Notes: generated by a model not told the origin, from the letters alone. A stretch of 64,000 nucleotides of DNA from Endomychus coccineus (GCA_958510875.1 OY294070.1:43352306-43416305); one strand, 5' to 3'; numbered from the stretch's first letter, positions 1-9,746 are shown. Translations and numbers: made by a program.

Positions 1-875
1 GTGGGTGCGTTATCAACAATTAAAAGCACCTTACTGCCTTCTTTTCCCACCGATTTTTGGTGCTTTTTCACTTCAGGAATAAACACTTCATCATACCATT
101 CGGTAAACAAAGCTGCAGTCATCCAGGCCTTGGGTTGACTTTTGTAGAAGAGTGGAAGTTTTTTTACGTTTTTAAATGCTCTTGGATTTCTTGATTTTCC
201 TATCAAAAGAAGTGGCAGTTTATGATTTCCAGTGGAGTTGGCACAGTTAAGCACTGTAACACGTTCTTTACTGACCTTATGTCCAGGGGCACTAGATTCC
301 CTTTTAGAAGCCAAAGTGGTTTTTGGTAATGCTTTCCAAACAAGGCCAGTTTCATCGGCATTATAAACAAACTCCGGATCATAGGATTCTGATGCAGTTT
401 TAAATTTTTCAATAAAATTTTCAGCAGCTGCAGAGTCTGCTGAAAGCTTCTCACCAGCCAAATCTAACTCGCGTACACCATGCCTGAATTTAAAATTCCT
501 TAGCCAGCCGTTACTAGCCTTAAAAGATGAATAACCAAGCTTTTCTGCTAAGATTTTGGCTTTTTCACAAAGGATTGGACCTGAAATCGGATTTCCCATA
601 GAACGTTGCTGCAAAAACCATTTAAACACGGCATCTTCCAAATTTTTGTTGGTTGCTGTCTTCATTGTTTTCCTGGAGGAACTTCCATCTTCATTTTCAA
701 GCACCGAAACAAAGTTTAAAAATGTTGACTTACTGTTTTTAATGTCAGAAATTGTTGCTTTTCCAACACCATAAATCTCAGACAACTTCTTACCCGTTAC
801 ACCTTTATCGAGTTGCTCTATAATTTTCAGTTTGTCCGCTAACGATAGCACAACACGTTTTCTTTTCGAAGCCAT
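1..875 (-). CDS. Tigger/jerky-like transposase, 3' part outside window
   Basis: An open frame runs without a stop from ATG at 873-875 to the left edge (about 291 codons). The N-terminus is a psq/CENP-B type helix-turn-helix (residues about 8-50: LADKLKIIEQL...GKKLSEIYGVGKATISDIK), followed by a second HTH (about 75-140, with SGPILCEKAKILAEKL). The DDE core begins with the first catalytic Asp in NADETG (about residue 180) and reaches the second in LLIVDNAP close to the edge; the third acidic residue is outside. It would cut and join the transposon ends in the nucleus. The open frame suggests a fairly recent copy. Because it never reaches a stop inside the window, it is easy to miss in ORF scans. 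Confidence 0.85.
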   Translation of the reverse strand, partial: MASKRKRVVLSLADKLKIIEQLDKGVTGKKLSEIYGVGKATISDIKNSKSTFLNFVSVLENEDGSSSRKTMKTATNKNLEDAVFKWFLQQRSMGNPISGPILCEKAKILAEKLGYSSFKASNGWLRNFKFRHGVRELDLAGEKLSADSAAAENFIEKFKTASESYDPEFVYNADETGLVWKALPKTTLASKRESSAPGHKVSKERVTVLNCANSTGNHKLPLLLIGKSRNPRAFKNVKKLPLFYKSQPKAWMTAALFTEWYDEVFIPEVKKHQKSVGKEGSKVLLIVDNAP

Positions 876-1027
876 GGTATAAAAACAATACAGTATTGTA
901 CATGCACACTGGCTAATCAAAACAAACAATGACAGGTGCGCCGTGACTGCAATGCGCCGGAACTTGTCTTAACTTGCCGTTGTGCCTACACACGCGGGGG
1001 GAAGTCAGTGTAGGCACAACAATTTGT

Positions 1028-1083
1028 GATTCGGATAATCGGCGATTCGGATAGTCGGAGTTCGGATAATTGGAGTTCTACTG
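1028..1083. repeat. Terminal region of the Tigger-like element with three short direct repeats
   Basis: Copies of a TCGGATAATCGG-like word lie at about 1030, 1046 and 1062, ending in the outer GGAGTTCTACTG. Such repeated termini are known transposase-binding sites in jerky-type Tigger elements; the binding role here is inferred. Confidence 0.7.
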
Positions 1084-1109
1084 TAGTATAAACAGTCTAA
1101 TTTGAAATA

Positions 1110-1268
1110 ATGCCAATCCCGGTAGAATATAAGTGTAAAAAATGTGGCGGTGAAACAGACCATCCTAATCTGGAATGTTTTCCTTGTGCACATGAAAATT
1201 ATGTAAAGAGAATCTATGGTGAGAAACACCCGAAAAGACCGAATATAACTACCCAAAAGACTGAATAA
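1110..1268 (+). CDS. Small four-cysteine protein of unknown function
   Basis: A 52-codon frame from ATG 1110 to TAA 1266-1268. The protein starts MPIPVEYKCKKCGG and has two CxxC pairs (CKKC and CFPC, 16 residues apart), which looks like a small zinc ribbon or treble-clef knuckle, followed by a basic tail (KRIYGEKHPKRP). I do not recognise a family. It begins 26 bp inside the Tigger target site and is the only plus-strand frame at this end of the Polinton, so it could be a Polinton accessory gene or a scrap of something older. Expression is unsupported; the cysteine spacing is the main reason to keep it. Confidence 0.4.
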   Translation: MPIPVEYKCKKCGGETDHPNLECFPCAHENYVKRIYGEKHPKRPNITTQKTE

Positions 1269-1387
1269 TGTACTTTAGTGATAATTTGGATGAGATACAT
1301 TGATAACTTTTTGTTATGTAATTAACTTAAAGATGTTTTAAAATACTGTATTGTTAGGTTTTTAAATAATAAAGAAATGTAAACATT

Positions 1388-1594
1388 CTATTGTATTTTT
1401 ATTTCAGAGAAACTTTTAGTTACAGACTCGAATATAATATGTTTTTTAAGTTTTTCATATTTGAGAGTCCATTGGTCAAGTCGTTCTTTAACATGATGAT
1501 TCTTGATACGTTCCCTCATAATTTCCATTTCTTTGTTAAGTTGATTCAATCGTTGAAGTTGCTTTCCATAACTGAGGTTGCTGCCTCTACTCAT
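1388..1594 (-). CDS. Small coiled-coil protein (Polinton accessory, unknown)
   Basis: 68 codons, highly charged (LQRLNQLNKEMEIMRERIKNHH...LDQWTLKYEKLKKH), a heptad-like pattern predicting a helix or coiled coil over residues 10-55. No enzyme motif, signal peptide or membrane segment. It is the last frame of the leftward gene cluster that starts with polB. No family is recognised; a virion or DNA-binding accessory role is only a guess. A polypyrimidine stretch plus AG just before the ATG leaves open that it is an exon of a longer gene. Confidence 0.4.
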   Translation of the reverse strand: MSRGSNLSYGKQLQRLNQLNKEMEIMRERIKNHHVKERLDQWTLKYEKLKKHIIFESVTKSFSEIKIQ

Positions 1595-1729
1595 ATTACT
1601 GTAAAAGAAGAAAAAAATAATTTTTTTATTATTTATTAATAAATAATTCGTGTGAAACTTACTGTTTAACGTTGTGAGTAGGTTTTGATTATGATGTTTA
1701 TAGTGTAGGTGATGAAACCTGAATTTCGT

Positions 1730-1951
1730 TTAGATTTTAGTTTTCCAATCTTTTATACAAAGTGGACATCTTATTTTAGGAGGTACAGGTCCATCAATTT
1801 CATCATTTCCACTGGAAAATTTATAATGTTCCGTACATGGTACCATAAATTCATACAATTCAGATTGAATGTGTTTTGGTATTTGATTCCATAAACTTCT
1901 TAATTTGTACGTCTCAAGGTTTTTGAGATATTCCAATACAAATTGTTCCAT
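1730..1951 (-). CDS. Small hypothetical protein with CPLC motif (Polinton accessory)
   Basis: 73 codons starting MEQFVLEYLKNLETY and ending with RCPLCIKDWKTKI. The single CPLC pair near the C-terminus could be half of a zinc site. The amphipathic N-terminal half looks like a folded small protein. Same strand and spacing as the neighbouring small frames, so probably part of the leftward early cluster of the Polinton. Family and function unknown. Confidence 0.4.
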   Translation of the reverse strand: MEQFVLEYLKNLETYKLRSLWNQIPKHIQSELYEFMVPCTEHYKFSSGNDEIDGPVPPKIRCPLCIKDWKTKI

Positions 1952-1982
1952 TTTGTTTTCTGTGTGATTGATTGAGAACGTA

Positions 1983-2008
1983 TACTACTACTACTACTAC
2001 TACTACTA
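1983..2008. repeat. (ACT)n microsatellite
   Basis: About eight perfect ACT/CTA units directly upstream of the 1730-1951 frame. Confidence 0.9.
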
Positions 2009-2292
2009 AACTACAGTATCTTTAAAGTTAACTAAAACTTGAGAAGATTTATATTTTCAGTGATAACTAATAATAATAATGATAATTGTTTGATTTTACA
2101 CTTACACACTAATATTATATCTATGTTTATGTTAATAGGGTTTACAAACTTTAAATTAATGTCATAACACAAAAGCGTACACACACGCACTATCATAATA
2201 CACAGTTTTTTTGTTCTTTATAGTCAAAGTATGAAGACAATACATGGAAATGTCTGATTCACCTTTGCATGTGAGACACTTTAGTTTTATTG

Positions 2293-2946
2293 TTACTGAC
2301 ATATTTCTTTGATATTATCGAAATTTTGAAAGAGAACGTTGAAACACAAAATTTGTAATGTTGGCGGTGGGGGTGTTGAACTTTTTTTATAGTTGTCTTC
2401 ACCCTTTCTCCCACAAAGCATTTGAAGCACCTTAACGTCAAAGGAATTGGGAGTATCTTTCCGTATGTTACGCAGATCCATTATTTCACACCTGTATGGT
2501 AGAAGTGCAATCCGATAAAAATCAATTTCAGAACGTTGTAGCACTCTGAAACAATCTAGTAGGTAAGATCTTGGTTTCGGAACGATACCTGAAATTTGGT
2601 GTAACGAAAAATTCAATCTTCTATGTTGATATATGAATTCGTTTTCAACATTCATATCAATTATCTTCCAATCTTCTTCAGGTGGATCGAAATCTCCTCC
2701 GAAATATAAAATATCCACACGACCACAATTGGTTGAGGTGACTACTGTTGCTGCTCCAATAATGAACGTTATAAATTCTCCAGCGATTAACCAATTTTCA
2801 GATGGTAATTGTAATTTTTCCACATATTTCATCAAACTCGGACAACATACGTTTACGAATTTTTTTGCATCGTAAACGCTGGTTAGCACACTGCGAACAA
2901 AACTGTTGTATAACTGGGACAATGACGACGACGACGACATCCTCAC
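2293..2946 (-). CDS. Polinton-borne protein, possible nucleotidyltransferase-like fold
   Basis: 217 codons. After a Ser-rich start it has the segment LIAGEFITFIIGAATVV (about residues 54-70) followed by GRVDILYFGGDFD (about 79-91). A G-x-F stretch followed by a D-I-x-Y/F strand recalls the core of minimal nucleotidyltransferases (GxF...DhDhY), but the usual second Asp is missing and I give this only as a weak resemblance. The C-terminal third (CFRVLQRSEIDFYRIALLPYRCEIMDLRNIRKD) looks like a conserved helical domain. It is placed with the small frames left of polB. Open and long for AT-rich DNA, so likely real; function unknown. Confidence 0.5.
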   Translation of the reverse strand: MRMSSSSSLSQLYNSFVRSVLTSVYDAKKFVNVCCPSLMKYVEKLQLPSENWLIAGEFITFIIGAATVVTSTNCGRVDILYFGGDFDPPEEDWKIIDMNVENEFIYQHRRLNFSLHQISGIVPKPRSYLLDCFRVLQRSEIDFYRIALLPYRCEIMDLRNIRKDTPNSFDVKVLQMLCGRKGEDNYKKSSTPPPPTLQILCFNVLFQNFDNIKEICQ

Positions 2947-2994
2947 AAACTGATTGGTTATTATTACTTTATACGAATTTTCATTTAATGATCG

Positions 2995-3252
2995 TTAATT
3001 TTGATTCTTACTCTTGTTTCTGGAATTGTAATAGTTCCAAATATTCTTATTGTAATTATTATTTGATTTCACCCATCGATAATGGTCTTTTCCAATTATG
3101 TCATTTTCTTCAGCCTGTTTATATCTTTCCTCCATTAATATCCATTCCTCATCCAAAAAGGGTTGTCGTTGATACAAAAATAAATGATCTGCTACATTAC
3201 CAACAAACTTATAACGTAGTTCTTTTAATTGATCTCTATTGTATATTATCAT
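2995..3252 (-). CDS. Small hypothetical Polinton protein
   Basis: 85 codons starting MIIYNRDQLKELRYKF and ending in an Asn/Lys-rich tail. No motif recognised; no membrane segment. It lies 48 bp upstream of the 2293-2946 gene on the same strand, in the leftward cluster after polB. Coding potential is suggested by its charged, varied composition and the tight packing of neighbouring genes. Confidence 0.4.
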   Translation of the reverse strand: MIIYNRDQLKELRYKFVGNVADHLFLYQRQPFLDEEWILMEERYKQAEENDIIGKDHYRWVKSNNNYNKNIWNYYNSRNKSKNQN

Positions 3253-3309
3253 AACAAAAAATGATTGTGTGTTTTGATAAACCGAAAATATATAGACTTT
3301 TGATTGATG

Positions 3310-3747
3310 TTAGAAGGGGGAATCTTTCATTTCCTCCTTACACTGTAATTCATCTACGAGAACGTCTATTGTCTTTTGAATTTGGCAAATACAACTGAAT
3401 TTGTAGCAGTTGGAACACAACAAATTTTTCATAAAATTATGCAACTCTACTTGTTTCCTCTGGTTTTCAGTTAGTTCCTCAAGATCTTTATCACCATCTC
3501 CAGAAAAATGATCAATAATATATTTTCTCTCTTCTTCCTTTAGATTGTCAATATTATTATTATCAACAGAAACAACTCTGTGTTGATAAAGTGAATTGGT
3601 GCAGTAGCAGAAATATTTTTGACAAAAGTAGCAATAATTTGTCCCATTCAAATTTTTTTGCAGCTGATGTGGCCTAATTTTCCTGATTTGTTCCAAATAA
3701 CCAATATTATTACCTGCTCGTTCTCTATTAAGGCAAATTTCTTCCAA
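3310..3747 (-). CDS. Cys-rich, probably zinc-binding Polinton protein
   Basis: 145 codons with two similar cysteine clusters: YCYFCQKYFCYC (residues about 38-49) and LCSNCYKFSCIC (about 110-121). Both follow C-x2-C-x4/5-C-x-C, so the protein looks like an internal duplication of a small metal-binding module joined by an acidic helical linker. This is compatible with a nucleic-acid-binding or regulatory role but I know no named family. It lies just left of the polymerase gene, on the same strand. A second open frame continues upstream to 3878, so the true start could be farther out or spliced. Confidence 0.5.
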   Translation of the reverse strand: MEEICLNRERAGNNIGYLEQIRKIRPHQLQKNLNGTNYCYFCQKYFCYCTNSLYQHRVVSVDNNNIDNLKEEERKYIIDHFSGDGDKDLEELTENQRKQVELHNFMKNLLCSNCYKFSCICQIQKTIDVLVDELQCKEEMKDSPF

Positions 3748-3944
3748 TTTATCAATCTGAGTGAGAGAAAGAAAGAAAAGAAATTAGAGATGCATATAAA
3801 ATTGCAATAAAACAAAAATACCTTTTTACTTTTTTCAAAGAATTCTCCAATTTCAATGAATTTAGGTTGAATAATCACCGAACTATTCTACAATAAAGAA
3901 AAAACGAAACATATAATAACAATAAACTTACACAAAAATAATAA

Positions 3945-4005
3945 GAAAAAAAATAAAAAAAAATAAAAAAAAAATCTTACATTCTATATAGTTGCTATTG
4001 TTATT

Positions 4006-4040
<35 letters not shown>
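3945..4040. repeat. A-rich tract followed by (GA)n microsatellite
   Basis: A-rich simple sequence up to about 3975 and about fourteen GA units at 4011-4038, between the polB 3' end and the zinc-protein gene. Confidence 0.9.
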
Positions 4041-4043
<3 letters not shown>

Positions 4044-4069
4044 AAGACAAAAAATGTTTCAACAAATCA

Positions 4070-7000
4070 TTAATCATTAAATCCCCATGGAATAGTATCT
4101 GTATACATAATTCACAATCCTTTTATCGTCAAAGGGATTTAAAGCAGTTTTAATTTGACTAACAGTGAATACCTCATGTTTTTTTGAAACAATCATATTT
4201 TGTACTACATCTACATTTGTTTTATGCATTAAACAGTCATAATAATCTTCAAAATATATTCGTCGTAATGATGCTGATGTTATACCCTTTGCTTTTTTGT
4301 AATTCCAAAATTTGAATCAAATTGTTCAATAAAATTTTGACTGTACTTATTTTCAACTAATTTTGCAATTTTCTTAAGTTTTTCATTTTTATCAGAATTT
4401 AGTTTGAAACAATACAGTTTGGAACGCAACCCAATGAATTCAGTCATGATAATACCATTGTTTTCATCCTTCATTAGTCCTATCACCTTTTTATTACAAA
4501 GAGGAATATTATAAATATTGTTAGGTTGATAGTCTGATGTATCAAACATATGAATATCATGCTTGATACATTCGTAAATATCATCAACATAAAATTGATG
4601 TATTAAACTATCAGTATCAGTGTACAATAATTTAACATTGTTTTGAAATTTTTCTCTGATGTAATTATAATGAAAATCATATAAAATAGTTTTTGAAATA
4701 TCCAAAATTGCCATACCTGCGTATATGGGCTTATTAAAATACACTTTTAACCTCTTCATTTCAATTAATATCATGTTTCCACCAAAAATTGTAACGTTAT
4801 CGCAATTTGGTTGGGAAATGTAATAATTTGCCCCATACCTCCCTTTCCATCTAGTTACCACTTTCACATCTTTATATTTTCTCACATTTTCTATAGTTTT
4901 TCCAAAAGGAGCATTATTCATTAATTTATAAAAATTCTTTTCAAAATCATTCGAACTTTGTTTTCTCAAATTGGTATTGAGATCTATATATTTCTTTAAC
5001 CATTAAGATTGTCTAAATTTCAAGCAACGATGAACTTTCTACAGTTTCAATCCCAATTTGAGAACTTGCTGTAAATTTCTATAATGAATCACATATTTTT
5101 CTTTATTATATAAAGTAGTTAACAATTTTGGAATTTCCGAAATAAGCTACAGGTGGAACTAAATGTTGAGGACAAAGCGGTAAATCTTTGTGATAATTGA
5201 ACAAACTTTTAGGATAATGAAGATCTACTTCCAAAATATATCCAATTTCACTAGTATCACTTATATTGAGAATGTTTTCTGCAGAAATATTATCAACTGC
5301 TACCCACGTAAAATCTCCAGTTGGAAGAGGATAACACATTGCTGCACCATAGAGATTGTTAACATCAAAATACATTAAATAAGATGATTCTTCTTCAGAA
5401 TTATACTCATTCATATATTTATTGTTAGCTTTTCCATATCGGTTTGAGCATTGTGATATTCCTCTGATTCCTTTCTCAATAAACATAATCATATTCACGT
5501 CAGTAATTAATTCCAATTTTACCTGTGTTATTTTCAAAACAACTGTCAAATGCGAAACCGGGAGTAGTGAAATAATGTAACTATCTAAACCATATGTACT
5601 ATAACAAGTTTTTCTAAAATTCTCAAAAATATCTGTCAATAACAAAACATCCGTTTTCAAGTATAATTCTGAATATTCTCTCAAATTTTGAATTTTGAAA
5701 ATCTTCCAAACATTCTCAGCATGCTGATAATCGCTTAATGAAATTTCTGACTGACTTAATTTACTATAAAATTTGTCACGAGAAGGTAAAATCTCATCTT
5801 GTAATTTTTCCCATGAATCTAAGTATTCATATGGAAAAACACCCTTCCTCGTGACCAATTTGAATTTTTCAATTTCATTAAAATATTTTTTTGTTACAAT
5901 TTTTTGTTCATCATTCAAATAAGATGACAACTTTTCCAAACTGCTCGGCATGAATCGAAAAGAATCAAGAAACCTAAAACATATATTGGATCCTTCAACA
6001 TACTTTGTAAAGGAAATATATTTCTCCTTATTAACAGGTAGGAGAGACAAATTTCCTTTCATTTCCGTACTGAGAGGTTTAATGATAAAGTGACTGTCAT
6101 ATCCACTGAGGTTATGGAAAATTACAGGAATTGTGTTTACATTTTTGAATTGTGAATTACAATTTGAATGTGCAGGACCTCGATATTTCCCAGTGAAATG
6201 GCAGTGATCTCTAACCTTTTCTGCACTAGATAAAATTGGTTTTTCACAAATGTGACAAATTGCTGAAGTGTCATACGTATATCTATCGTGTGAAGACATT
6301 GTTATAGGTACAACATTTGAAAATATTTCTTTCAGTTCAAAAGCAATATCTTTCAGTTGTTTCACAAACCAGATTTGACAATCTTGACCAGTATAAGAAG
6401 AAAATTTAGACAATGAGTCATCATAGGAACATTTTAAATAATAAGCGATACTGAATGGTTCGGTTTTTGGTATTTTCTGGTATTGGAAATAGTATTATCG
6501 GTATGATTCATCAAAATACTTTCCAAATCTGCATATATTACAAAAGGAACCTGAATTTTATGGGAAAAATTTTTAAAAGATAATATTTTATCGTTCTCTT
6601 TTGGAAGAATAATTTTTGTGTTGTTTACATTTTTACATTCATCAGAATGTTTGTTCAGATTTTCTTGACTTATAAAATGATTTAAACATCTTCCACAAAA
6701 GTATTTTTTATTCTTCACATTTCCCACCTGTTTATGTAACAATCGAGATAAATCCTTTATATAGGTAAAATGGTAAATTGTGTTTTCCTCATTCACTTTA
6801 TTAAAAATCATTAGTAAATTGATAGTTGAAGGAAATTCAGTTTTACTAAGAGTCAAAGGTAAAACTTCCTTCTCATTTTGTATAATAAAAATATTTATTG
6901 ACAAATTATTCAACGATTCAAATTTTGAAATATCTCTCAAAGAAATTGGAAAATTGATACCCTCATATTTTAAAACTGTACTAAAATGAGGGTAAGAAGA

Positions 7001-7828
7001 AACTCTAGAGATATTTTTGTTTGCTGGAGCTGGAAAAAGTGCTGCTACAACTGACCATAGGAAACAATAAATATCATTATTTTCAATATTAATAACACTT
7101 GTGGTGTTTTTCACAAATTTTGGTAATTTCAAGTAAGTACTGAACCCAACAGTTATTGGATTATAACATTTTATGTTAACTTTCAAATACCAAATCTCCA
7201 ATAGGGCATATCCACTGTCCCTTTCTTGAAATTCTTCAAGTTTTGTTAAAAGTTTATCACTCACAAACTCTTTATACCAATCTTTCAATTTTGTACTTGA
7301 TTCGATAACATTATTTTTAGTGGTGAAATGTTTAATCGATTTTTCACCAGATTGCGGCTTGATAAATAATCCAACAAAAGTTGTATTCACTTTCAAAAGA
7401 GAATTTTGAACTTCCTTCTTAATCCTATTTGCAAATATACGAAATGCTTGTTTGAAAAAAACATGAGGTTCCTTTATTTTCAAATTTATTATAGCCCCCG
7501 TTTTTATACGATATTTGAAACAAGATTCAATATCTTCCCAAATCAATTTCCGATTGGCATTAATTTTGTTCAATTTCAATTTAAATTGTTGTAAGTAATA
7601 TTTCAAAATAGTCAAATTTGATTCAACAACTGCAAAATTATTTATACAATTTAATCTATTCCTTAGAGCTCTTTTCAATTTGAAAATATTTCTTTTTAAA
7701 AAACCAATTTGATTTAAATATTCATCTTTTGTCTTAATTAATCTACTCACCATTTCAATTGAAACAACCATGTCGATTGAAACACCATCAAGTGTATGGG
7801 AATTCGTTCCATTGTTTGTTCTTGCCAT
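4070..7828 (-). pseudogene. polB: Protein-primed DNA polymerase B (pPolB), broken
   Basis: Three main pieces on one strand: 6434-7828, 5106-6413 and 4280-4969, with a recognisable tail to about 4070. Family B landmarks appear in order: ExoI Asp/Glu in YADLES at the end of the first piece, ExoII in [10 protein letters not shown], motif A in [10 protein letters not shown], motif B in [11 protein letters not shown], motif C in YTDTDS. The full-length family is about 1100-1300 residues, and the pieces add up to roughly that. It would replicate the element from a terminal protein. Breaks: a frameshift near 6450, a frameshift plus two in-frame stops between 4970 and 5106, and at least one more frameshift near 4300. 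The TPR/terminal-protein region would be in the N-terminal piece. Start chosen at ATG 7826-7828, about 100 bp from a TATA-like box. Confidence 0.9.
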
Positions 7829-8311
7829 AATAAGAACTTACTTTAACTTGAACTTGATGCTTGGCTGCTTGTTTGTTTGCTTCTACCGAACTCGAACTGT
7901 GATCGTTGTTCACATGCTACAGCTATTTAAACATATCCAGATTGACGTCAATCTAAATTTTTATGTAAAATGTGCTGATATGCAAAACTATTCCGCAAAC
8001 AACATATGTGATTGCATCATAAATAAAAATGTACACGTGCATACATGCAATTGATACATGTTGTTGTTTCACAAGTTAGAGATAAATGCATCCTATTCGA
8101 TAAATGTGTGCAACGTGTTGTTGTTATTGCATCATCCTTTACGTCTTACGTGAATTATAAATAAATGCATTGGAAATGTACACGGATCTAATGTGTAGTA
8201 CCGGTTCGCTGATTCAGAATTGTTAATAGAAAAATGTATGCATTGACGTAGTTTGTTTTGATCCACATATTGTATAAAATGAGAGGGAACTCTATTCTAC
8301 ATCAGTTCACA
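7829..8311. promoter_or_regulatory. Divergent intergenic region with two core promoters
   Basis: 483 bp between polB (leftward) and the spliced gene (rightward). Rightward: TATAAAA at 8273-8279 and the arthropod initiator TCAGT at 8302-8306, 31 bp apart, six bases before ATG 8312. Leftward: TTTAAATAG (about 7922-7930, minus strand) and a CACAGT initiator-like site about 31 bp downstream, ahead of the polB ATG. Spacing fits RNA polymerase II core promoters. The rest is AT-rich with repeated ACATGT/TGCATCA words and no gene. Confidence 0.6.
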
Positions 8312-9058
8312 ATGGCAAACGTTCCATGCTCGATAGTTGTTTTCTCCGAGGATCAAGTGAATTTCCCCATATCTTGGGTGAACGTAGTGTTAAAACATTC
8401 GTTCCAGTGAGTACTTTTTCATTTATTGATTTTTTTTTAAATTTCTTAGCAAATGTTATATATTTTACCAAGTCTTGATCAATATGTATTCTGATTAAAT
8501 GTGCACACACACACATGCTATGAATTTGTTAATTTCAATAGGTTATTTTATTTAGTACTTGGAACTATTGGAAAATAATTCCTTCAAGTAAAAAGAAAAA
8601 AGAAAAAAAATGTTTGATATGATTATTTACTTACAATCTATAATTATTATAAATTCATAACAACTGTATATGCAGACTATGGTTTTGTTGCTTTCTTGTG
8701 TTTTAATACATGTTTTTGTTTCTTCAGATATGGTGTCAAATCTATCGACGTAAAGAGCGACAGAGTACACCTAAATTTAATGTACTGCCCGAGGGCAGCT
8801 ACGTTGAAGAGAAAATTGGGGAACCTACCTCTGAGATACATCCGCACAAAACTGTACAACGAAGCAGAATTCAAAATAATGCAGAAGATTGTCCAAATAT
8901 ATGGCGTTAACATGATTGGCGATGAAGACGAAGTGGAGGCTTCAACATCGTCCACGTCAACATCATCATCGCCATCAAAAAAGCTCTTTAATGGGAAAAG
9001 GATGATTCTTCCTCCTCTCACCATTGAAAATGAGGAAGAAGAGGAGGAAGAAGTGTAA
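8312..9058 (+). CDS. Two-exon Polinton gene of unknown function
   Basis: Exon 1 is 8312-8406 (starts MANVPCSIVVF), donor GTGAGT at 8407; exon 2 is 8728-9058 after TTTGTTTCTTCAG. The 321-bp intron keeps phase and gives 141 residues. The fold is unknown: FSEDQVNFPISWV faintly recalls the N-terminal strand-W motif of BEN/DUF4806-type insect proteins. The middle (LNLMYCPRAATLKRKLG) is basic. The C-terminus has a Ser/Thr-rich linker and ends in a run of nine glutamates with a terminal Val. The intron and a good TATA-initiator pair imply nuclear transcription by host polymerase II. It stands alone between two leftward gene blocks. Antisense frame 8677-9024 is a shadow. Confidence 0.6.
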
Positions 9059-9180
9059 ATATTATCATTTTCTTTTTCTGTTTTAAAATTAAAAATTAAT
9101 AGTATTATTATTATTAGATTAAATAAAACTCATGAATTACATAATATAATTTTATTATTCCTTTCTATAAATATATAACA

Positions 9181-9744
9181 TTAAAAGTTAAATTTCACAA
9201 GCCACTCATATAAATAAAATACATTTATTTTTGCACACTTGATATTATTCAAATAACTATTAGATTGATAGTGACAATTACAATCAACTTTAGGATTATC
9301 AAAATTATTTTTTGTTAATTCTTCCAAGCTAGGACATTTCAAATCGTTCAAGTCTATAATGTTTGATAGAAATCTATTTAATATAGTCTTCTTCTCGGAT
9401 CCTTTAACAAACACTATCACATCTTTGTTTTTTACAATTTCAACTAGCTTACTACTAAAGTCTTCTAAATAAATGTAGTCGGGTGAGGAGGAGGAGGAGC
9501 AGGTGCTGGTGCTGCTGTTGTTGTTGTTGTTGTTGTTGTTGTTGGAATTCCAGTCTAAACCGTGAAGTCTTTCTTTACACCAACCAATCTGACTTAAAAA
9601 TTGTCTTGAAAGACACTTTTCCGTGAGTATTGGACGAATTATGAAATGTTTCAATTCGTATGTAAGGATATTCAAAATTGCGATTTCTTTTATTATAAAG
9701 TTGCTGCCTTTATATTGAAATCCCTGAATGTCAATCACAAACAT
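9181..9744 (-). CDS. RNase H-fold/exonuclease-like Polinton protein (divergent)
   Basis: About 187 residues from ATG 9742-9744, two bases after the MCP stop, so the two genes are likely co-transcribed. It starts MFVIDIQGFQYKG and continues FIIKEIAIL, a strand-turn-strand with an acidic residue, as in the first motif of DEDD exonucleases, but with IQG where D-x-E is usual, so catalysis is doubtful. A later stretch (VIVFVKGSEKKTILNRFL) matches the second strand-helix of such folds, and CNCHYQ lies near the C-terminus. A run of nine Asn and a Ser-rich linker interrupt the middle (GTT microsatellite at about 9518-9543). Similar proteins occur in insect genomes; I cannot name the family with certainty. 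Confidence 0.45.
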   Translation of the reverse strand: MFVIDIQGFQYKGSNFIIKEIAILNILTYELKHFIIRPILTEKCLSRQFLSQIGWCKERLHGLDWNSNNNNNNNNNSSTSTCSSSSSPDYIYLEDFSSKLVEIVKNKDVIVFVKGSEKKTILNRFLSNIIDLNDLKCPSLEELTKNNFDNPKVDCNCHYQSNSYLNNIKCAKINVFYLYEWLVKFNF

Positions 9745-9746
9745 TT

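Larger units (their letters stand above)
1..1083 (-). mobile_element. Tigger/jerky-type (pogo superfamily) DNA transposon, left part outside window
   Basis: The right end is defined by CTG at 1081-1083; read on the minus strand the element starts CAGTAGAACTCC. The next two bases (1084-1085) are TA, the expected target duplication of the Tc1/mariner/pogo group. The terminal region 1028-1083 carries three imperfect copies of a TCGGATAATCGG-like word, as in jerky-type Tigger termini. The element encodes the transposase at 1-875. The other end lies beyond the window, so total length is unknown. It lies directly beside or inside the left end of the Polinton, which may explain why no left Polinton terminus is seen. 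Confidence 0.8.

Noticed and set aside
2054..2066. ATTTTCAGTGATAAC as a possible Polinton left end (the same six bases ATTTTC follow the right end at 17089)
   Set aside because: The following bases do not match the inverted right terminus, several likely Polinton genes lie further left, and ATTTTC is common in AT-rich DNA.
8677..9024. 115-codon minus-strand frame
   Set aside because: It is the antisense of exon 2 of the spliced plus-strand gene; its Asp/Ser runs mirror the plus-strand repeats.
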